Origin: Streptomyces sp. cf386
GTDB taxonomy: Bacteria; Actinomycetota; Actinomycetes; Streptomycetales; Streptomycetaceae
DNA length: 64,000 bases
Direction: 5' to 3'
NCBI RefSeq assembly: GCF_900103585.1
Contig: NZ_FNHV01000008.1
Coordinates: forward strand, 250,850 to 314,849
Shown here: positions 55,183 to 63,380 of the stretch, piece by piece
How positions within the stretch are numbered: the first letter of the stretch is position 1
Layout of the letters: the number at the start of each line of letters is the position of its first letter
The notes under the pieces: generated by a model
What the model was told of the DNA's origin: nothing
The model's input: only the letters and a program-made list of their open reading frames with translations
Databases searched by the model: none
Translations under genes and position numbers: made by a program

Positions 55183-56256
55183 ATGGGAGGCTCTGTTCAT
55201 TGCGAGCCTGTAGTCGAGGAGAGTGAATCCTTGCGGTCCAACGCCAACATCGCGGGACCGATGACCGATCCGGTCCCCGGTCCCCGCACCGAGTCGATGG
55301 GGGACGATGTTTCACGTGAAACACCGCCCCCGATGGACGACACTCCCATCGGTCGTGCTGCCCAACTGGCGGTGGAGGCTCTAGGCCGCGCCGGCGAGGG
55401 CCTGCCACGGCCCGAGCAGACCCGTGTCATGGTGGTCGCCAACCAGAAGGGGGGCGTGGGCAAGACGACGACGACCGTCAATCTTGCCGCGTCGCTCGCT
55501 CTCCATGGCGGCCGCGTGCTGGTCATCGATCTCGACCCGCAGGGCAACGCGTCCACGGCTCTGGGGATCGACCATCACGCGGAAGTCCCTTCCATCTATG
55601 ACGTGTTGGTCGAGAGCAAGCCGCTCGCGGAAGTCGTCCAGCCGGTCCCTGATGTCGAGGGCCTCTTCTGCGCCCCTGCCACGATCGATCTCGCCGGTGC
55701 GGAGATCGAGCTGGTGTCTCTGGTGGCACGCGAGAGCCGGCTTCAGCGTGCGATCCAGGCTTATGAGCAGCCGTTGGACTACATCCTCATCGACTGCCCG
55801 CCTTCGCTCGGCCTGCTGACGGTCAACGCGCTGGTGGCCGGGCAGGAGGTCCTGATCCCGATCCAGTGCGAGTACTACGCGCTGGAGGGCCTGGGGCAGC
55901 TGCTGCGCAACGTCGACTTGGTGCGGGGGCATCTCAACCCCACTCTGCATGTCTCGACGATCCTGCTCACCATGTACGACGGCCGAACGCGGCTGGCGTC
56001 CCAGGTCGCGGACGAGGTGCGCAGCCACTTCGGGGACGAGGTGCTGCGGACGAGCATTCCCCGCTCGGTGCGTATCTCCGAGGCGCCGAGCTATGGACAG
56101 ACGGTGCTGACATACGATCCAGGTTCGAGCGGTGCGCTGTCCTATCTTGAGGCGGCACGAGAGATCGCGCTGAAGGGTGTCGGTGTCAGTTACGACCCGA
56201 CGCACGCCCATATCGGCGCTCAGAGCAACCCGAGCATGGTGGAGGGGATCCAGTGA
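55183..56256 (+). CDS. parA: ParA chromosome partitioning ATPase
   Basis: 357 residues. A disordered N-terminus (about 1-70) is followed by a deviant Walker A KGGVGKTTTT, Walker A' DLDPQGNAST and DYILIDCPPSLG. ParA forms polar/hyphal-tip assemblies and moves ParB-parS complexes. The start is uncertain: ATG 54937, 55183 and 55261 are all in frame; 55183 is chosen on expected length. A parS lies inside the gene (55309-55322). The stop overlaps the parB start (GTGA). Confidence 0.9.
   Translation: MGGSVHCEPVVEESESLRSNANIAGPMTDPVPGPRTESMGDDVSRETPPPMDDTPIGRAAQLAVEALGRAGEGLPRPEQTRVMVVANQKGGVGKTTTTVNLAASLALHGGRVLVIDLDPQGNASTALGIDHHAEVPSIYDVLVESKPLAEVVQPVPDVEGLFCAPATIDLAGAEIELVSLVARESRLQRAIQAYEQPLDYILIDCPPSLGLLTVNALVAGQEVLIPIQCEYYALEGLGQLLRNVDLVRGHLNPTLHVSTILLTMYDGRTRLASQVADEVRSHFGDEVLRTSIPRSVRISEAPSYGQTVLTYDPGSSGALSYLEAAREIALKGVGVSYDPTHAHIGAQSNPSMVEGIQ
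55309..55322. other. parS: parS (consensus) inside parA
   Basis: An exact GTTTCACGTGAAAC in the codons for VSRET, in the disordered N-terminal region of ParA. Confidence 0.92.
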
Positions 56257-57347
56257 GCGAGCGACGGAGGGGTTTGGGTCGTGGTCTCGGCGCACTGATC
56301 CCTGCAGCACCGACGGAGAAGACGGTGGCCCCGGCCCCGGTGGGAGGCGCCGCTTCCTCGTCTCCGGCCGTTGTCCCGGTGCTGTCCGAGCGAGGGGTGG
56401 CCGCGGCCAAGGTGGCCACGCTGCCTCATGTTTCACATGAAACCGAGGAGCCGTCGCTGGGCGGCACCGCGGAGACGGCTCCAGCTCCCATGGGCGCGCA
56501 CTTCGCGGAGATCCCCCTCGATGCCATCACGCCGAACCCGCGGCAGCCCCGTGAGGTCTTCGACGAGGACGCCCTGCAGGAACTGGTCACCTCCATCCAG
56601 GAGGTCGGACTCCTCCAGCCGATCGTCGTACGGCAGATCGGCCCCGCCCGCTACGAACTCATCATGGGCGAGCGGCGCTGGCGGGCCTGCCGTGAGGCCG
56701 GCCTCGACGCGATCCCGGCGATCGTGCGGGCCACGGACGACGAGAAGCTTCTCCTGGACGCGCTCCTGGAGAACCTGCACCGCGCCCAGCTGAACCCGAT
56801 CGAAGAGGCGGCTGCCTACGATCAGTTGCTGAAGGACTTCAACTGCACGCACGACCAGTTGGCGGACCGTATCGGCCGGTCCCGGCCGCAGGTCTCCAAC
56901 ACCCTGCGTCTGCTGAAGCTCTCGCCCAAGGTCCAGAACCGGGTGGCCGCCGGAGTCCTCTCCGCCGGGCATGCGCGGGCTCTCCTCTCCGTCGAGGATC
57001 CGGAGGAGCAGGAGCGGCTGGCCTACCGCGTGGTGGCCGAGGGACTGTCGGTCCGCTCCGTCGAGGAGATCGTGACGCTGATGGGCTCCCGCCCGCAGAA
57101 GGCTCAGCGTTCCAGGGGGCCGCGGGCCGGCTCTGTGCCCTCACCGGCGCTGTCCGATCTCGCGACCCGGCTCTCGGATCGCTTCGAGACGCGGGTGAAG
57201 GTCGAACTGGGCCAGAAGAAGGGCAAGATCACTGTCGAGTTCGCCTCCCCGGAGGACCTTGAGCGGATCCTCAGCACCTTCGCTCCGGGCGAGAAGCTGG
57301 CTCTCCAGAGGAGCCTTCTGGAAGATGACGAGGAGTCCGAGGACTGA
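56253..57347 (+). CDS. parB: ParB centromere-binding CTPase
   Basis: 364 residues. N-terminal RRGLGRGLGALIP, the CTP-binding GERRWRACREAG and ENLHRAQLNPIEEA, a helix-turn-helix (THDQLADRIGRSRPQVSNTLRLL) that reads parS, and a C-terminal dimer domain. GTG 56253 overlaps parA. A variant parS is inside the linker-coding part (56430-56443). Confidence 0.96.
   Translation: MSERRRGLGRGLGALIPAAPTEKTVAPAPVGGAASSSPAVVPVLSERGVAAAKVATLPHVSHETEEPSLGGTAETAPAPMGAHFAEIPLDAITPNPRQPREVFDEDALQELVTSIQEVGLLQPIVVRQIGPARYELIMGERRWRACREAGLDAIPAIVRATDDEKLLLDALLENLHRAQLNPIEEAAAYDQLLKDFNCTHDQLADRIGRSRPQVSNTLRLLKLSPKVQNRVAAGVLSAGHARALLSVEDPEEQERLAYRVVAEGLSVRSVEEIVTLMGSRPQKAQRSRGPRAGSVPSPALSDLATRLSDRFETRVKVELGQKKGKITVEFASPEDLERILSTFAPGEKLALQRSLLEDDEESED
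56430..56443. other. parS: parS variant inside parB
   Basis: GTTTCACATGAAAC, one base from consensus, encoding VSHET in the ParB N-terminal linker. Confidence 0.7.
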
Positions 57348-57388
57348 CACCTCGTAGGCCGGGTCCTGCTTTCCCGACCTACCCGCGT

Positions 57389-57421
57389 GGGCCGTGTCCG
57401 GTGTGTACCGGAACACGGCCC
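57389..57421 (+). terminator. Terminator after parB
   Basis: Stem GGGCCGTGTCCGG (57389-57401) with CCGGAACACGGCCC (57408-57421; one bulged A), followed by GCTCTTTGCTTTCC. Confidence 0.7.
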
Positions 57422-57523
57422 GCTCTTTGCTTTCCTGCTGGTATCGATGGAATCGCATCGTGGATACGATGCGTTCGGGTATGGCGCATCCACCTGGCAG
57501 ACCTCTTAGGGGAGGCGGGGTCC

Positions 57524-57781
57524 ATGCGAACGGTGAGCCGCACCGGACTGGTGAGCGCGGGTCTTGGGCTGGGCGCGGTCGGCGGATTCGTCGGCAGCCT
57601 GCTCAGGGAACGCAACGCCCTGACAGCCGCTCGCGACGCCGCGGGCGAAGGAAGCGAGGAACAGCCTTCATGGGGCGTCGGCTCGTACCGCTCACGCTGG
57701 ACAACCTTCAGGACCTTCCCAAGCGTTGCCGCACGTGTGTCTTCTGGGAGTTGGACCCGGTCAGCGGTGAAGCCGCGGTAA
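57524..57781 (+). CDS. Possible small membrane protein overlapping the GNAT gene
   Basis: ATG 57524 has an excellent GGGGAGG site nine bases upstream. The first 30 residues contain a Gly-rich hydrophobic helix (GLVSAGLGLGAVGGFVGSLL); the frame then runs to 57781, overlapping the GNAT gene by 112 bases. The overlapping part has no clear codon bias in this frame. The helix could be real with a shorter functional product. Confidence 0.4.
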   Translation: MRTVSRTGLVSAGLGLGAVGGFVGSLLRERNALTAARDAAGEGSEEQPSWGVGSYRSRWTTFRTFPSVAARVSSGSWTRSAVKPR

Positions 57782-58287
57782 AGGCGGGGACACCCTCCCT
57801 GGAGAAGGAAGGCTGGATCTCCGCCGTCCTGCTGGACTGGGGCTCGTGCGGGCGGGTGGTCTACGTCGACGACGTACCGGTGGGCTTTGTGCTGTACGCG
57901 CCTCCGGCGTATGTGCCCCGCTCGACGGCGTTCCCCACGAGCCCTGTCTCACCGGACGCGGTGCAGCTGATGACCGCGTTCATCATGCCCGGCTACCAGG
58001 GACAGGGACTGGGCCGGGTGATGGTCCAGACGGTGGCCAAGGATCTGCTGCGGCGGGGCTTCAAGGCGATCGAGGCCTTCGGGGACGCTCGTTGGAAAGA
58101 GCCGGCGTGCGTTCTGCCTGCGGACCATCTTCTGGCCGTGGGCTTCAAGACAGTTCGCCCGCACCCCACCTCTCCGCGGATGCGGCTGGAGCTGCGGACG
58201 ACGCTGTCCTGGAAGGAAGACGTGGAGATGGCGATCGACCGGCTGCTGGGGGCCGTACAGAAGGAGCCCGCCCTCCGGCCTCTCTAA
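57670..58287 (+). CDS. GNAT-family N-acetyltransferase
   Basis: 205 residues. Acetyl-CoA-binding GNAT motif A is seen in TAFIMPGYQGQGLGRVMVQTVAKDLL. The N-terminal RCRTCVFWELDP cysteine motif is typical of the parB-linked GNAT proteins of Streptomyces. ATG 57670 (MGRRLVPLTL) is chosen; a frame open further upstream is unlikely. The substrate is unknown. Confidence 0.85.
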   Translation: MGRRLVPLTLDNLQDLPKRCRTCVFWELDPVSGEAAVKAGTPSLEKEGWISAVLLDWGSCGRVVYVDDVPVGFVLYAPPAYVPRSTAFPTSPVSPDAVQLMTAFIMPGYQGQGLGRVMVQTVAKDLLRRGFKAIEAFGDARWKEPACVLPADHLLAVGFKTVRPHPTSPRMRLELRTTLSWKEDVEMAIDRLLGAVQKEPALRPL

Positions 58288-58309
58288 GGCCGGCTGCCTC
58301 GCTCAAAAA

Positions 58310-58343
58310 CGAATGGGCCAACCCGCTGGGGTTGGCCCATTCG
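58310..58343 (-). terminator. trxA rho-independent terminator
   Basis: A 15-bp perfect stem (58310-58324 with 58329-58343), loop GCTG, with TTTTTG following on the minus strand. Also usable for the GNAT transcript from the other side. Confidence 0.88.
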
Positions 58344-58344
58344 T

Positions 58345-58358
58345 GTTTCACGTGAAAC
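58345..58358. other. parS: parS (consensus) between trxA stop and its terminator
   Basis: An exact GTTTCACGTGAAAC placed in the 16 bases between the trxA stop codon (58360) and the terminator stem. Confidence 0.92.
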
Positions 58359-58359
58359 G

Positions 58360-58692
58360 TCACTCGGCGATGAAGTCCTCGAGGTCGCGGAGGATCGCGG
58401 CCTTCGGCTTGGCGCCGACGATGGTCTTGGCGACTTCGCCGTTCTGGTAGACGTTCAGCGTCGGGATGGACATGACGCCGTACTTGGCGGCCGTACCCGG
58501 GTTCTCGTCGATGTTGAGCTTGACGATCTCGATCTTGTCGCCGTGTTCGGCGGCGATCGCCTCGAGGGACGGCGCGATCTGGCGGCACGGACCGCACCAG
58601 GCGGCCCAGAAGTCCACCAGTACGGGCTTGTCGCTCTTGAGGACGTCCTGTTCGAAGGAGTCGTCGGTCACGTTCTTCAGGGTGCCGGCCAC
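58360..58692 (-). CDS. trxA: Thioredoxin
   Basis: 110 residues with the WCGPC active site in VDFWAAWCGPCRQIAP and the cis-Pro in SIPTLNVY. GTG 58692 lies 41 bases after trxB, so both are in one operon under the SigR-type promoter. It reduces cytosolic protein disulfides. Confidence 0.96.
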   Translation of the reverse strand: MAGTLKNVTDDSFEQDVLKSDKPVLVDFWAAWCGPCRQIAPSLEAIAAEHGDKIEIVKLNIDENPGTAAKYGVMSIPTLNVYQNGEVAKTIVGAKPKAAILRDLEDFIAE

Positions 58693-58733
58693 TGCTGGCT
58701 CCTTAACTTTGGTGCGTGGAGTGGGTGAGGGGG

Positions 58734-59702
58734 TCAGACAGAGGTCTTCTCGGGCTCGGCGTTCTCCTCGTCCGCGAGGGCGGCGAGGAAGCGCTCGGCG
58801 TCGAGGGCGGAGGAGCAGCCGGTGCCGGCTGCGGTGATCGCCTGGCGGTAGGTGTGGTCCACTACATCGCCGGCGCCGAAGACACCGGTCAGGTTGGTGC
58901 GCGTGGAGGGGGCGTCGACCTTGAGGTAGCCCTCCTCGTCCAGCTCCAGCTGGCCCTTGAACAGCTCGGTGCGCGGGTCGTGGCCGATCGCGATGAACAG
59001 GCCGGTGACCGCCAGGTCCGAGAGCTCGCCGGTCTTGACGTTGCGCAGCTTCAGGCCGGAGAGCTTCTGGTCGCCCTGGACCTCGGCGACCTCGCTGTCC
59101 CAGACGAACTTGATCTTCGGGTCGGCGAAGGCGCGGTCCTGCATCGCCTTCGAGGCGCGCAGGGTGTCACGGCGGTGGACGATCGTCACGGACTTGGCGA
59201 AGCGGGAGAGGAAGGTTGCCTCTTCCATCGCGGTGTCACCGCCGCCGATGACGGCGATGTCCTGGTCCTTGAAGAAGAAGCCGTCGCAGGTGGCGCACCA
59301 GGAGACACCACGACCGGACAGGGCGTCCTCGTTCGGCAGGCCGAGCTTGCGGTGCTGCGAGCCCGTGGCGACGATGACAGCCTTCGCACGGTGAACCGTG
59401 CCCGCGGTGTCGGTGACGGTCTTGATCTCACCGCTGAGGTCGACGTTCACGATGTCGTCCGGGACGAGCTCGGCTCCGAAACGCTCGGCCTGGGCGCGCA
59501 TGCTGTCCATGAGCTCGGGGCCCATGATGCCGTCCTGGAAGCCCGGGAAGTTCTCCACCTCGGTGGTGTTCATGAGCGCACCACCGGCGGTGACGGCGCC
59601 CTCGAAGACCAGCGGCTTCAGCGACGCGCGCGCGGTGTAGAGCGCCGCCGTATAGCCGGCGGGCCCGGAGCCGATGATGATCACGTTACGGACGTCGCTC
59701 AC
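58734..59702 (-). CDS. trxB: Thioredoxin reductase
   Basis: A 322-residue FAD enzyme: GSGPAGYTAALYTAR for FAD, WCATCDG redox pair, GGGDTAMEEATFL for NADPH and GVFGAGDVVD. It reduces TrxA with NADPH. The promoter at 59774-59800 ties it to the thiol-stress sigma factor SigR. Confidence 0.97.
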   Translation of the reverse strand: MSDVRNVIIIGSGPAGYTAALYTARASLKPLVFEGAVTAGGALMNTTEVENFPGFQDGIMGPELMDSMRAQAERFGAELVPDDIVNVDLSGEIKTVTDTAGTVHRAKAVIVATGSQHRKLGLPNEDALSGRGVSWCATCDGFFFKDQDIAVIGGGDTAMEEATFLSRFAKSVTIVHRRDTLRASKAMQDRAFADPKIKFVWDSEVAEVQGDQKLSGLKLRNVKTGELSDLAVTGLFIAIGHDPRTELFKGQLELDEEGYLKVDAPSTRTNLTGVFGAGDVVDHTYRQAITAAGTGCSSALDAERFLAALADEENAEPEKTSV

Positions 59703-59773
59703 GGCTTGATTCCTCGTCTCTGGAATACCTCGTCGGACCGGTGAGAGCCCCTTTCAGAACTCTCACCCCACCC

Positions 59774-59800
59774 AACGGATCCTAAGGGGCGCGCATTCCC
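59774..59800 (-). promoter_or_regulatory. SigR-type promoter of trxBA
   Basis: On the minus strand GGGAAT (59800-59795), exactly 18 bases, then GTTGGG (59776-59771). This matches the SigR consensus GGGAAT-N18-GTT known from the S. coelicolor trxBA promoter. The expected start is about 60 bases before the trxB GTG. Confidence 0.8.
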
Positions 59801-59872
59801 ACTGTGTCCGGGCACACGGTTGCGCCTCGCGGCGGGGGTTGACGCCTTGGACGGGGACGAGCCTTCGGTCTC

Positions 59873-60787
59873 TCAGCGGCGAGCGTACGAGTCCGTCAGG
59901 AGGACCTCGGCCGTCGCGGATGACGGATGCTTCACACAGGTCGCGTCCATGACGTAGGCGGTGACTCGACTGACATCAGAGGAGTCGGGCAGCACGACAA
60001 GGAGAGCGTCCTTGCCCTTGTAGACGCCTTCCTCGGTGGCAAGGGCCACGTCGTTGCGACCGATGCCCTCGCGGATGCAGTCGGGCACCGTGACCTCGCG
60101 GAAGACCCGGGGGCCTTCGGTCTCGGGCTCGCCCGCCACGCCCAAGCTGCGTTCCGGCTTGCGGGAGCTACCTACAGAGCCTTCGTTCTTGGCGAGGAGA
60201 TCGGAGACCTGGTTCTCCAGCTTTGCCGCGGAGAACGTGTCGGTGGTCCCTCCTCCGTCGGCCGACGGACCGGACCCGCCCATCAGTGAGGTCAGCAGCA
60301 CGGAACCCAGTCCCAGAGCGGCGGCTGTGAACGCGGCGCTCAGGACGGCGACCTTCCGTCGCCCGGCCTTCTTGCGATCCTTGCGGCCGGGGCCGGTGGT
60401 CGAGGAGCGGGCATGGCCCGCCGGACGTCCTGCCGCCGATGTTTCACGTGAAACATGCGCGCCGTCGTCCGCATCGGAGGCCGAGTGGGCAGCGAGGGCG
60501 ATCTGGGGATGGCTGACGTCCCCGGGCGCTGTGGCGCTCAGTAGAGCCTCTGCTGCGAGGGCGGCGTCGATGCGTTCGGCGACATCGGTGGGCATGCGGG
60601 TCGGGCCGGGCAGTGTCCCGAGCAGCCCTCGGATCTCCTCCAGCGACGCGTGGACGTCTGCGCACAGCGCGCACTCATCCAGATGCCGTCGTAGATCGGC
60701 GGTCCTGGACGGGGGGAGAAGGCCCTCGGTGAGGTCGGAGATCTCGGCGACGTCCGGGTGCCCGGCCGTGTCCGTCGTGGATGTCAC
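59873..60787 (-). CDS. Zinc-binding anti-sigma factor, partner of SigM
   Basis: 304 residues. An N-terminal anti-sigma domain has the zinc motif HLDECALCADV (H-x3-C-x2-C), a long polar linker, one membrane helix (about 147-167) and an extracytoplasmic domain. It is a single-pass ZAS-type regulator that would hold the ECF sigma. GTG 60787 overlaps the sigma stop (GTGA). A consensus parS lies in the linker codons. Confidence 0.88.
   Translation of the reverse strand: MTSTTDTAGHPDVAEISDLTEGLLPPSRTADLRRHLDECALCADVHASLEEIRGLLGTLPGPTRMPTDVAERIDAALAAEALLSATAPGDVSHPQIALAAHSASDADDGAHVSRETSAAGRPAGHARSSTTGPGRKDRKKAGRRKVAVLSAAFTAAALGLGSVLLTSLMGGSGPSADGGGTTDTFSAAKLENQVSDLLAKNEGSVGSSRKPERSLGVAGEPETEGPRVFREVTVPDCIREGIGRNDVALATEEGVYKGKDALLVVLPDSSDVSRVTAYVMDATCVKHPSSATAEVLLTDSYARR
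60441..60454. other. parS: parS (consensus) inside the anti-sigma gene
   Basis: An exact GTTTCACGTGAAAC encoding VSRET in the linker between the zinc domain and the membrane helix. Confidence 0.92.
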
Positions 60788-61524
60788 GCTCGCCCACCTC
60801 CGCCCTTCACTGCAGCTGAATCACTCGGCCCGGTATCCCGCGGATCCCTTGCTTGTGGCCCCGTGGCACGTGGGCCCGCTGCCGGTGGGACGGATGTCCC
60901 CTGCGTCCGGTTCCGCCTCTCGCCTGAATCCTTGCCATCTCCGGTACTTTCCGGCCGTAGATGGGTGAGGAGGGGCTGGAGTCTGGCTCTGCCGCGCGCG
61001 CATCGGCTCTTGACGGTGCCGGTCGGCACGTCGAGGATGCGGGCCGCTTCGGCGACGGGGTAACCCTGCATGTCCACCAGGACGAGCGCCGCCTTCTGAT
61101 CGGGCGGCAGCGTGCCGAGCGCTTCCAGGAGCTGGCGGTGCAGATCGTTGCGCTCTGCAGGCGCCGACGCGGACTCGTGCGGCTCCAGCAGCTGCTCGAG
61201 GCGTTCGGTGTCGTCGACCGGTGAGGTCTTCCGGGAGGCCGCCTTGCGGGCGCGGTCCAGACAGGCGTTCACGGTGATCCGGTGCAGCCACGTCGTGACG
61301 GCCGAATGGCCCCGGAAGGTGTGGGCGGCCCGGTAGGCGGAGACGAGGGCGTCCTGGACCGCGTCAGCGGCTTCCTCGCGGTCGCCGAGCGTCCGCAGCG
61401 CTACCGCCCAGAGCCGGTCGCGGTGACGCCGCACGAGCTCACCGAAGGCGTCCGGGTCACCATCTACATGACGGGCGAGAAGGTCCTGATCGCTTGTGTC
61501 ACGGTATGCGCCGCCGTCTGCCAT
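60784..61524 (-). CDS. sigM: ECF sigma factor SigM
   Basis: 246 residues. Sigma region 2 (DPDAFGELVRRHRDRLWAVALRTLGDREEAADAVQDALVSAYRA) and region 4 (LPPDQKAALVLVDMQGYPVAEAARILDVPTGTVKSRCARGRARL) are intact; the C-terminal 55 residues are polar and non-conserved. The order sigM, anti-sigma, trxB, trxA matches mycobacteria. Confidence 0.92.
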   Translation of the reverse strand: MADGGAYRDTSDQDLLARHVDGDPDAFGELVRRHRDRLWAVALRTLGDREEAADAVQDALVSAYRAAHTFRGHSAVTTWLHRITVNACLDRARKAASRKTSPVDDTERLEQLLEPHESASAPAERNDLHRQLLEALGTLPPDQKAALVLVDMQGYPVAEAARILDVPTGTVKSRCARGRARLQPLLTHLRPESTGDGKDSGERRNRTQGTSVPPAAGPRATGPQARDPRDTGPSDSAAVKGGGGRA

Positions 61525-61545
61525 CGGACCCCCTCCCTCTCGGTC

Positions 61546-63243
61546 TCAGCTGCTCACCTTGACGTCCGCGATCCTGCCGCGGAACTTCCCGTCGTCCACC
61601 TGCTTCGGCAGATTGGTCAGCCAGACCAGAAGATAGCGGGCCTTGAGGGACTCGCCGGGCTTGAGCGTCACGCTCGTGCCGGAGCCCTTGGCCACCATGG
61701 CGTAGCTGTCGAGGGATGTCGGTGCGGTACCCGTGTCACCGGAGGCGGTGCGCAGTTCGACGGAGGTGTCGCCCACGAAGGTGACGGTCACCTTTCCGAC
61801 CTCCTGGACCTTGCCGAGATCGAGGATGACTCCGACGCCGGACTTCAACCGTCCGAAGTCAGAGCTCAGGTAGAAGTCCGTCTGCCAGTACGTGCTCGTC
61901 GAGCCGTCATAGATCTTGCTTATGTCGTCGGACTTCTCGGTACCGTCGCCGAGCGGGTCGAAGTCTCGGGCGCCGCTGATGGCGATGGGCTGGCTGGCAG
62001 GCTTCGTCGGGTTCTTGTCGTTGTCGTCGTCCGTCGTCTGCGTCTGGTTGGTGTCGTCGGACTTGTTGCCCTGATCCATGAGCGCATCCGCCAACTGCCA
62101 GCTGCCAAGGCCCAGGGCGGCGATCAGGAGAGCCGACACGGCCCACTTCAGGGCCTTGCCGGTGCGGCTCTGCAGCGGGGGCGGCGGGGTCGGCACCGGC
62201 TGCGTGGCGCCAGGATGCTGCGTCTGGCGGCCGTACGTGCCCTGCTGGTACGTCGTGCGCTGATAGTCCGGCGGCGCCGTGAACGAAGGCTCCGGCGGGC
62301 GGATGCGGGGCATCTCGCCGATCGCCTTCACCAGCTCCTCCGGCGATGTGCAAGCGGACTCGTGCCGGGAGGCGGTCGCGCCGTTGTTGGCCAGCGCGCG
62401 CATGGTGAGTTCCGACAGACCGCGGTGAACGCCGGCGCGCACCTGGTCGGGGGCGATCAGACCGACGTCCTTGGGCAGCCCGGACAGGCCGTAGGCGTCG
62501 CTCTCGTACGGCCACCGCTGGGTGAGCGCTGAGTACAGCAGAGCGCCGATGGCCTCCGTGTCGGTGCGCTGAGGGGTCTCGGAGCTGACGCCGCGCAGGG
62601 CTGCGTTCACCGCGAGGCCGCGGATGCGCCACTGACCCGACGAGGTGCGCAGCACGGCGTTCGGGTTGAGACGGAGATGGGCCAGGCCCTCGCGGTGGGC
62701 CGCGGCCATGGCGGCGGACACCTGGGTGACCATCTGGTAGGCCTCGTACACCTCCAGCGGGCCGGAGGCGAGGAGCGTGGTCAGCTCGGTGGCGTCGGGC
62801 AGCCACTCATGGACGACGTAGACCAGGTCGTTCTCCTCGACGGCGTCGAGGACCTGGACGAAGCGAGGGTCGCCGAGCAGTGCGGAGGAGCGGGCCGCGG
62901 CCAGGACGGAACGAGCCCGTGCATGGTCTGCGGGCAGGATGTGGACGCCGACGGCGCGACGGAGTTTCTCGTCGACCGCACGCCAGCTGCTGAAACCGTC
63001 CAGACGGGTGACGCACTCCTCGAGGCGGTAGCGTCTGGCGAGTTTGTGACCGCTGTGCAGTTCGGGTGGTGAGGCCTTTCCGGGACCCTCGGTCCCGCCA
63101 CTCCCCTGTGCCTCGTCGGTGTCCGTGTCCCGCTCCCGATTCTTGGCCACCCCGTCGGCCGTGGACTGGTCCGCTTGTGCGGTCAGCGGCTCGTCGCCGC
63201 TGTTGTCTGCCACGTCGACGGCAGCCGTGCTCCGTTCCGCCAC
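61546..63243 (-). CDS. Pseudokinase with discoidin-like ectodomain (MviN-associated)
   Basis: About 565 residues from GTG 63243 (VAERSTAAVD; ATG 63267 is also possible). A kinase-fold domain (about 65-300) lacks the catalytic residues: HRD is replaced by HLRLNP and the ATP-lysine region by RRAVGVHIL. Then a Thr/Tyr/Gln-rich linker, one membrane helix (about 375-397) and an F5/8-type C-like domain (YDGSTSTYWQTDFY, GVILDLGKVQEVGKVTV). This is the separate form of the pseudokinase and sugar-binding parts fused to MurJ in mycobacterial MviN. It lies directly downstream of murJ. Confidence 0.88.
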   Translation of the reverse strand: MAERSTAAVDVADNSGDEPLTAQADQSTADGVAKNRERDTDTDEAQGSGGTEGPGKASPPELHSGHKLARRYRLEECVTRLDGFSSWRAVDEKLRRAVGVHILPADHARARSVLAAARSSALLGDPRFVQVLDAVEENDLVYVVHEWLPDATELTTLLASGPLEVYEAYQMVTQVSAAMAAAHREGLAHLRLNPNAVLRTSSGQWRIRGLAVNAALRGVSSETPQRTDTEAIGALLYSALTQRWPYESDAYGLSGLPKDVGLIAPDQVRAGVHRGLSELTMRALANNGATASRHESACTSPEELVKAIGEMPRIRPPEPSFTAPPDYQRTTYQQGTYGRQTQHPGATQPVPTPPPPLQSRTGKALKWAVSALLIAALGLGSWQLADALMDQGNKSDDTNQTQTTDDDNDKNPTKPASQPIAISGARDFDPLGDGTEKSDDISKIYDGSTSTYWQTDFYLSSDFGRLKSGVGVILDLGKVQEVGKVTVTFVGDTSVELRTASGDTGTAPTSLDSYAMVAKGSGTSVTLKPGESLKARYLLVWLTNLPKQVDDGKFRGRIADVKVSS

Positions 63244-63380
63244 CGTCGTTCCTGCCTCCCCATCCATTGCGCGCCGTCCGACTCCGTGCGCGCCGTCCGA
63301 CGCCGAAACCAATTGTGCCCACAGTCTGCCGCTATGCACGACACACAGTGGCGGACGATGGTTGTGCGCGTACCCAGGTC

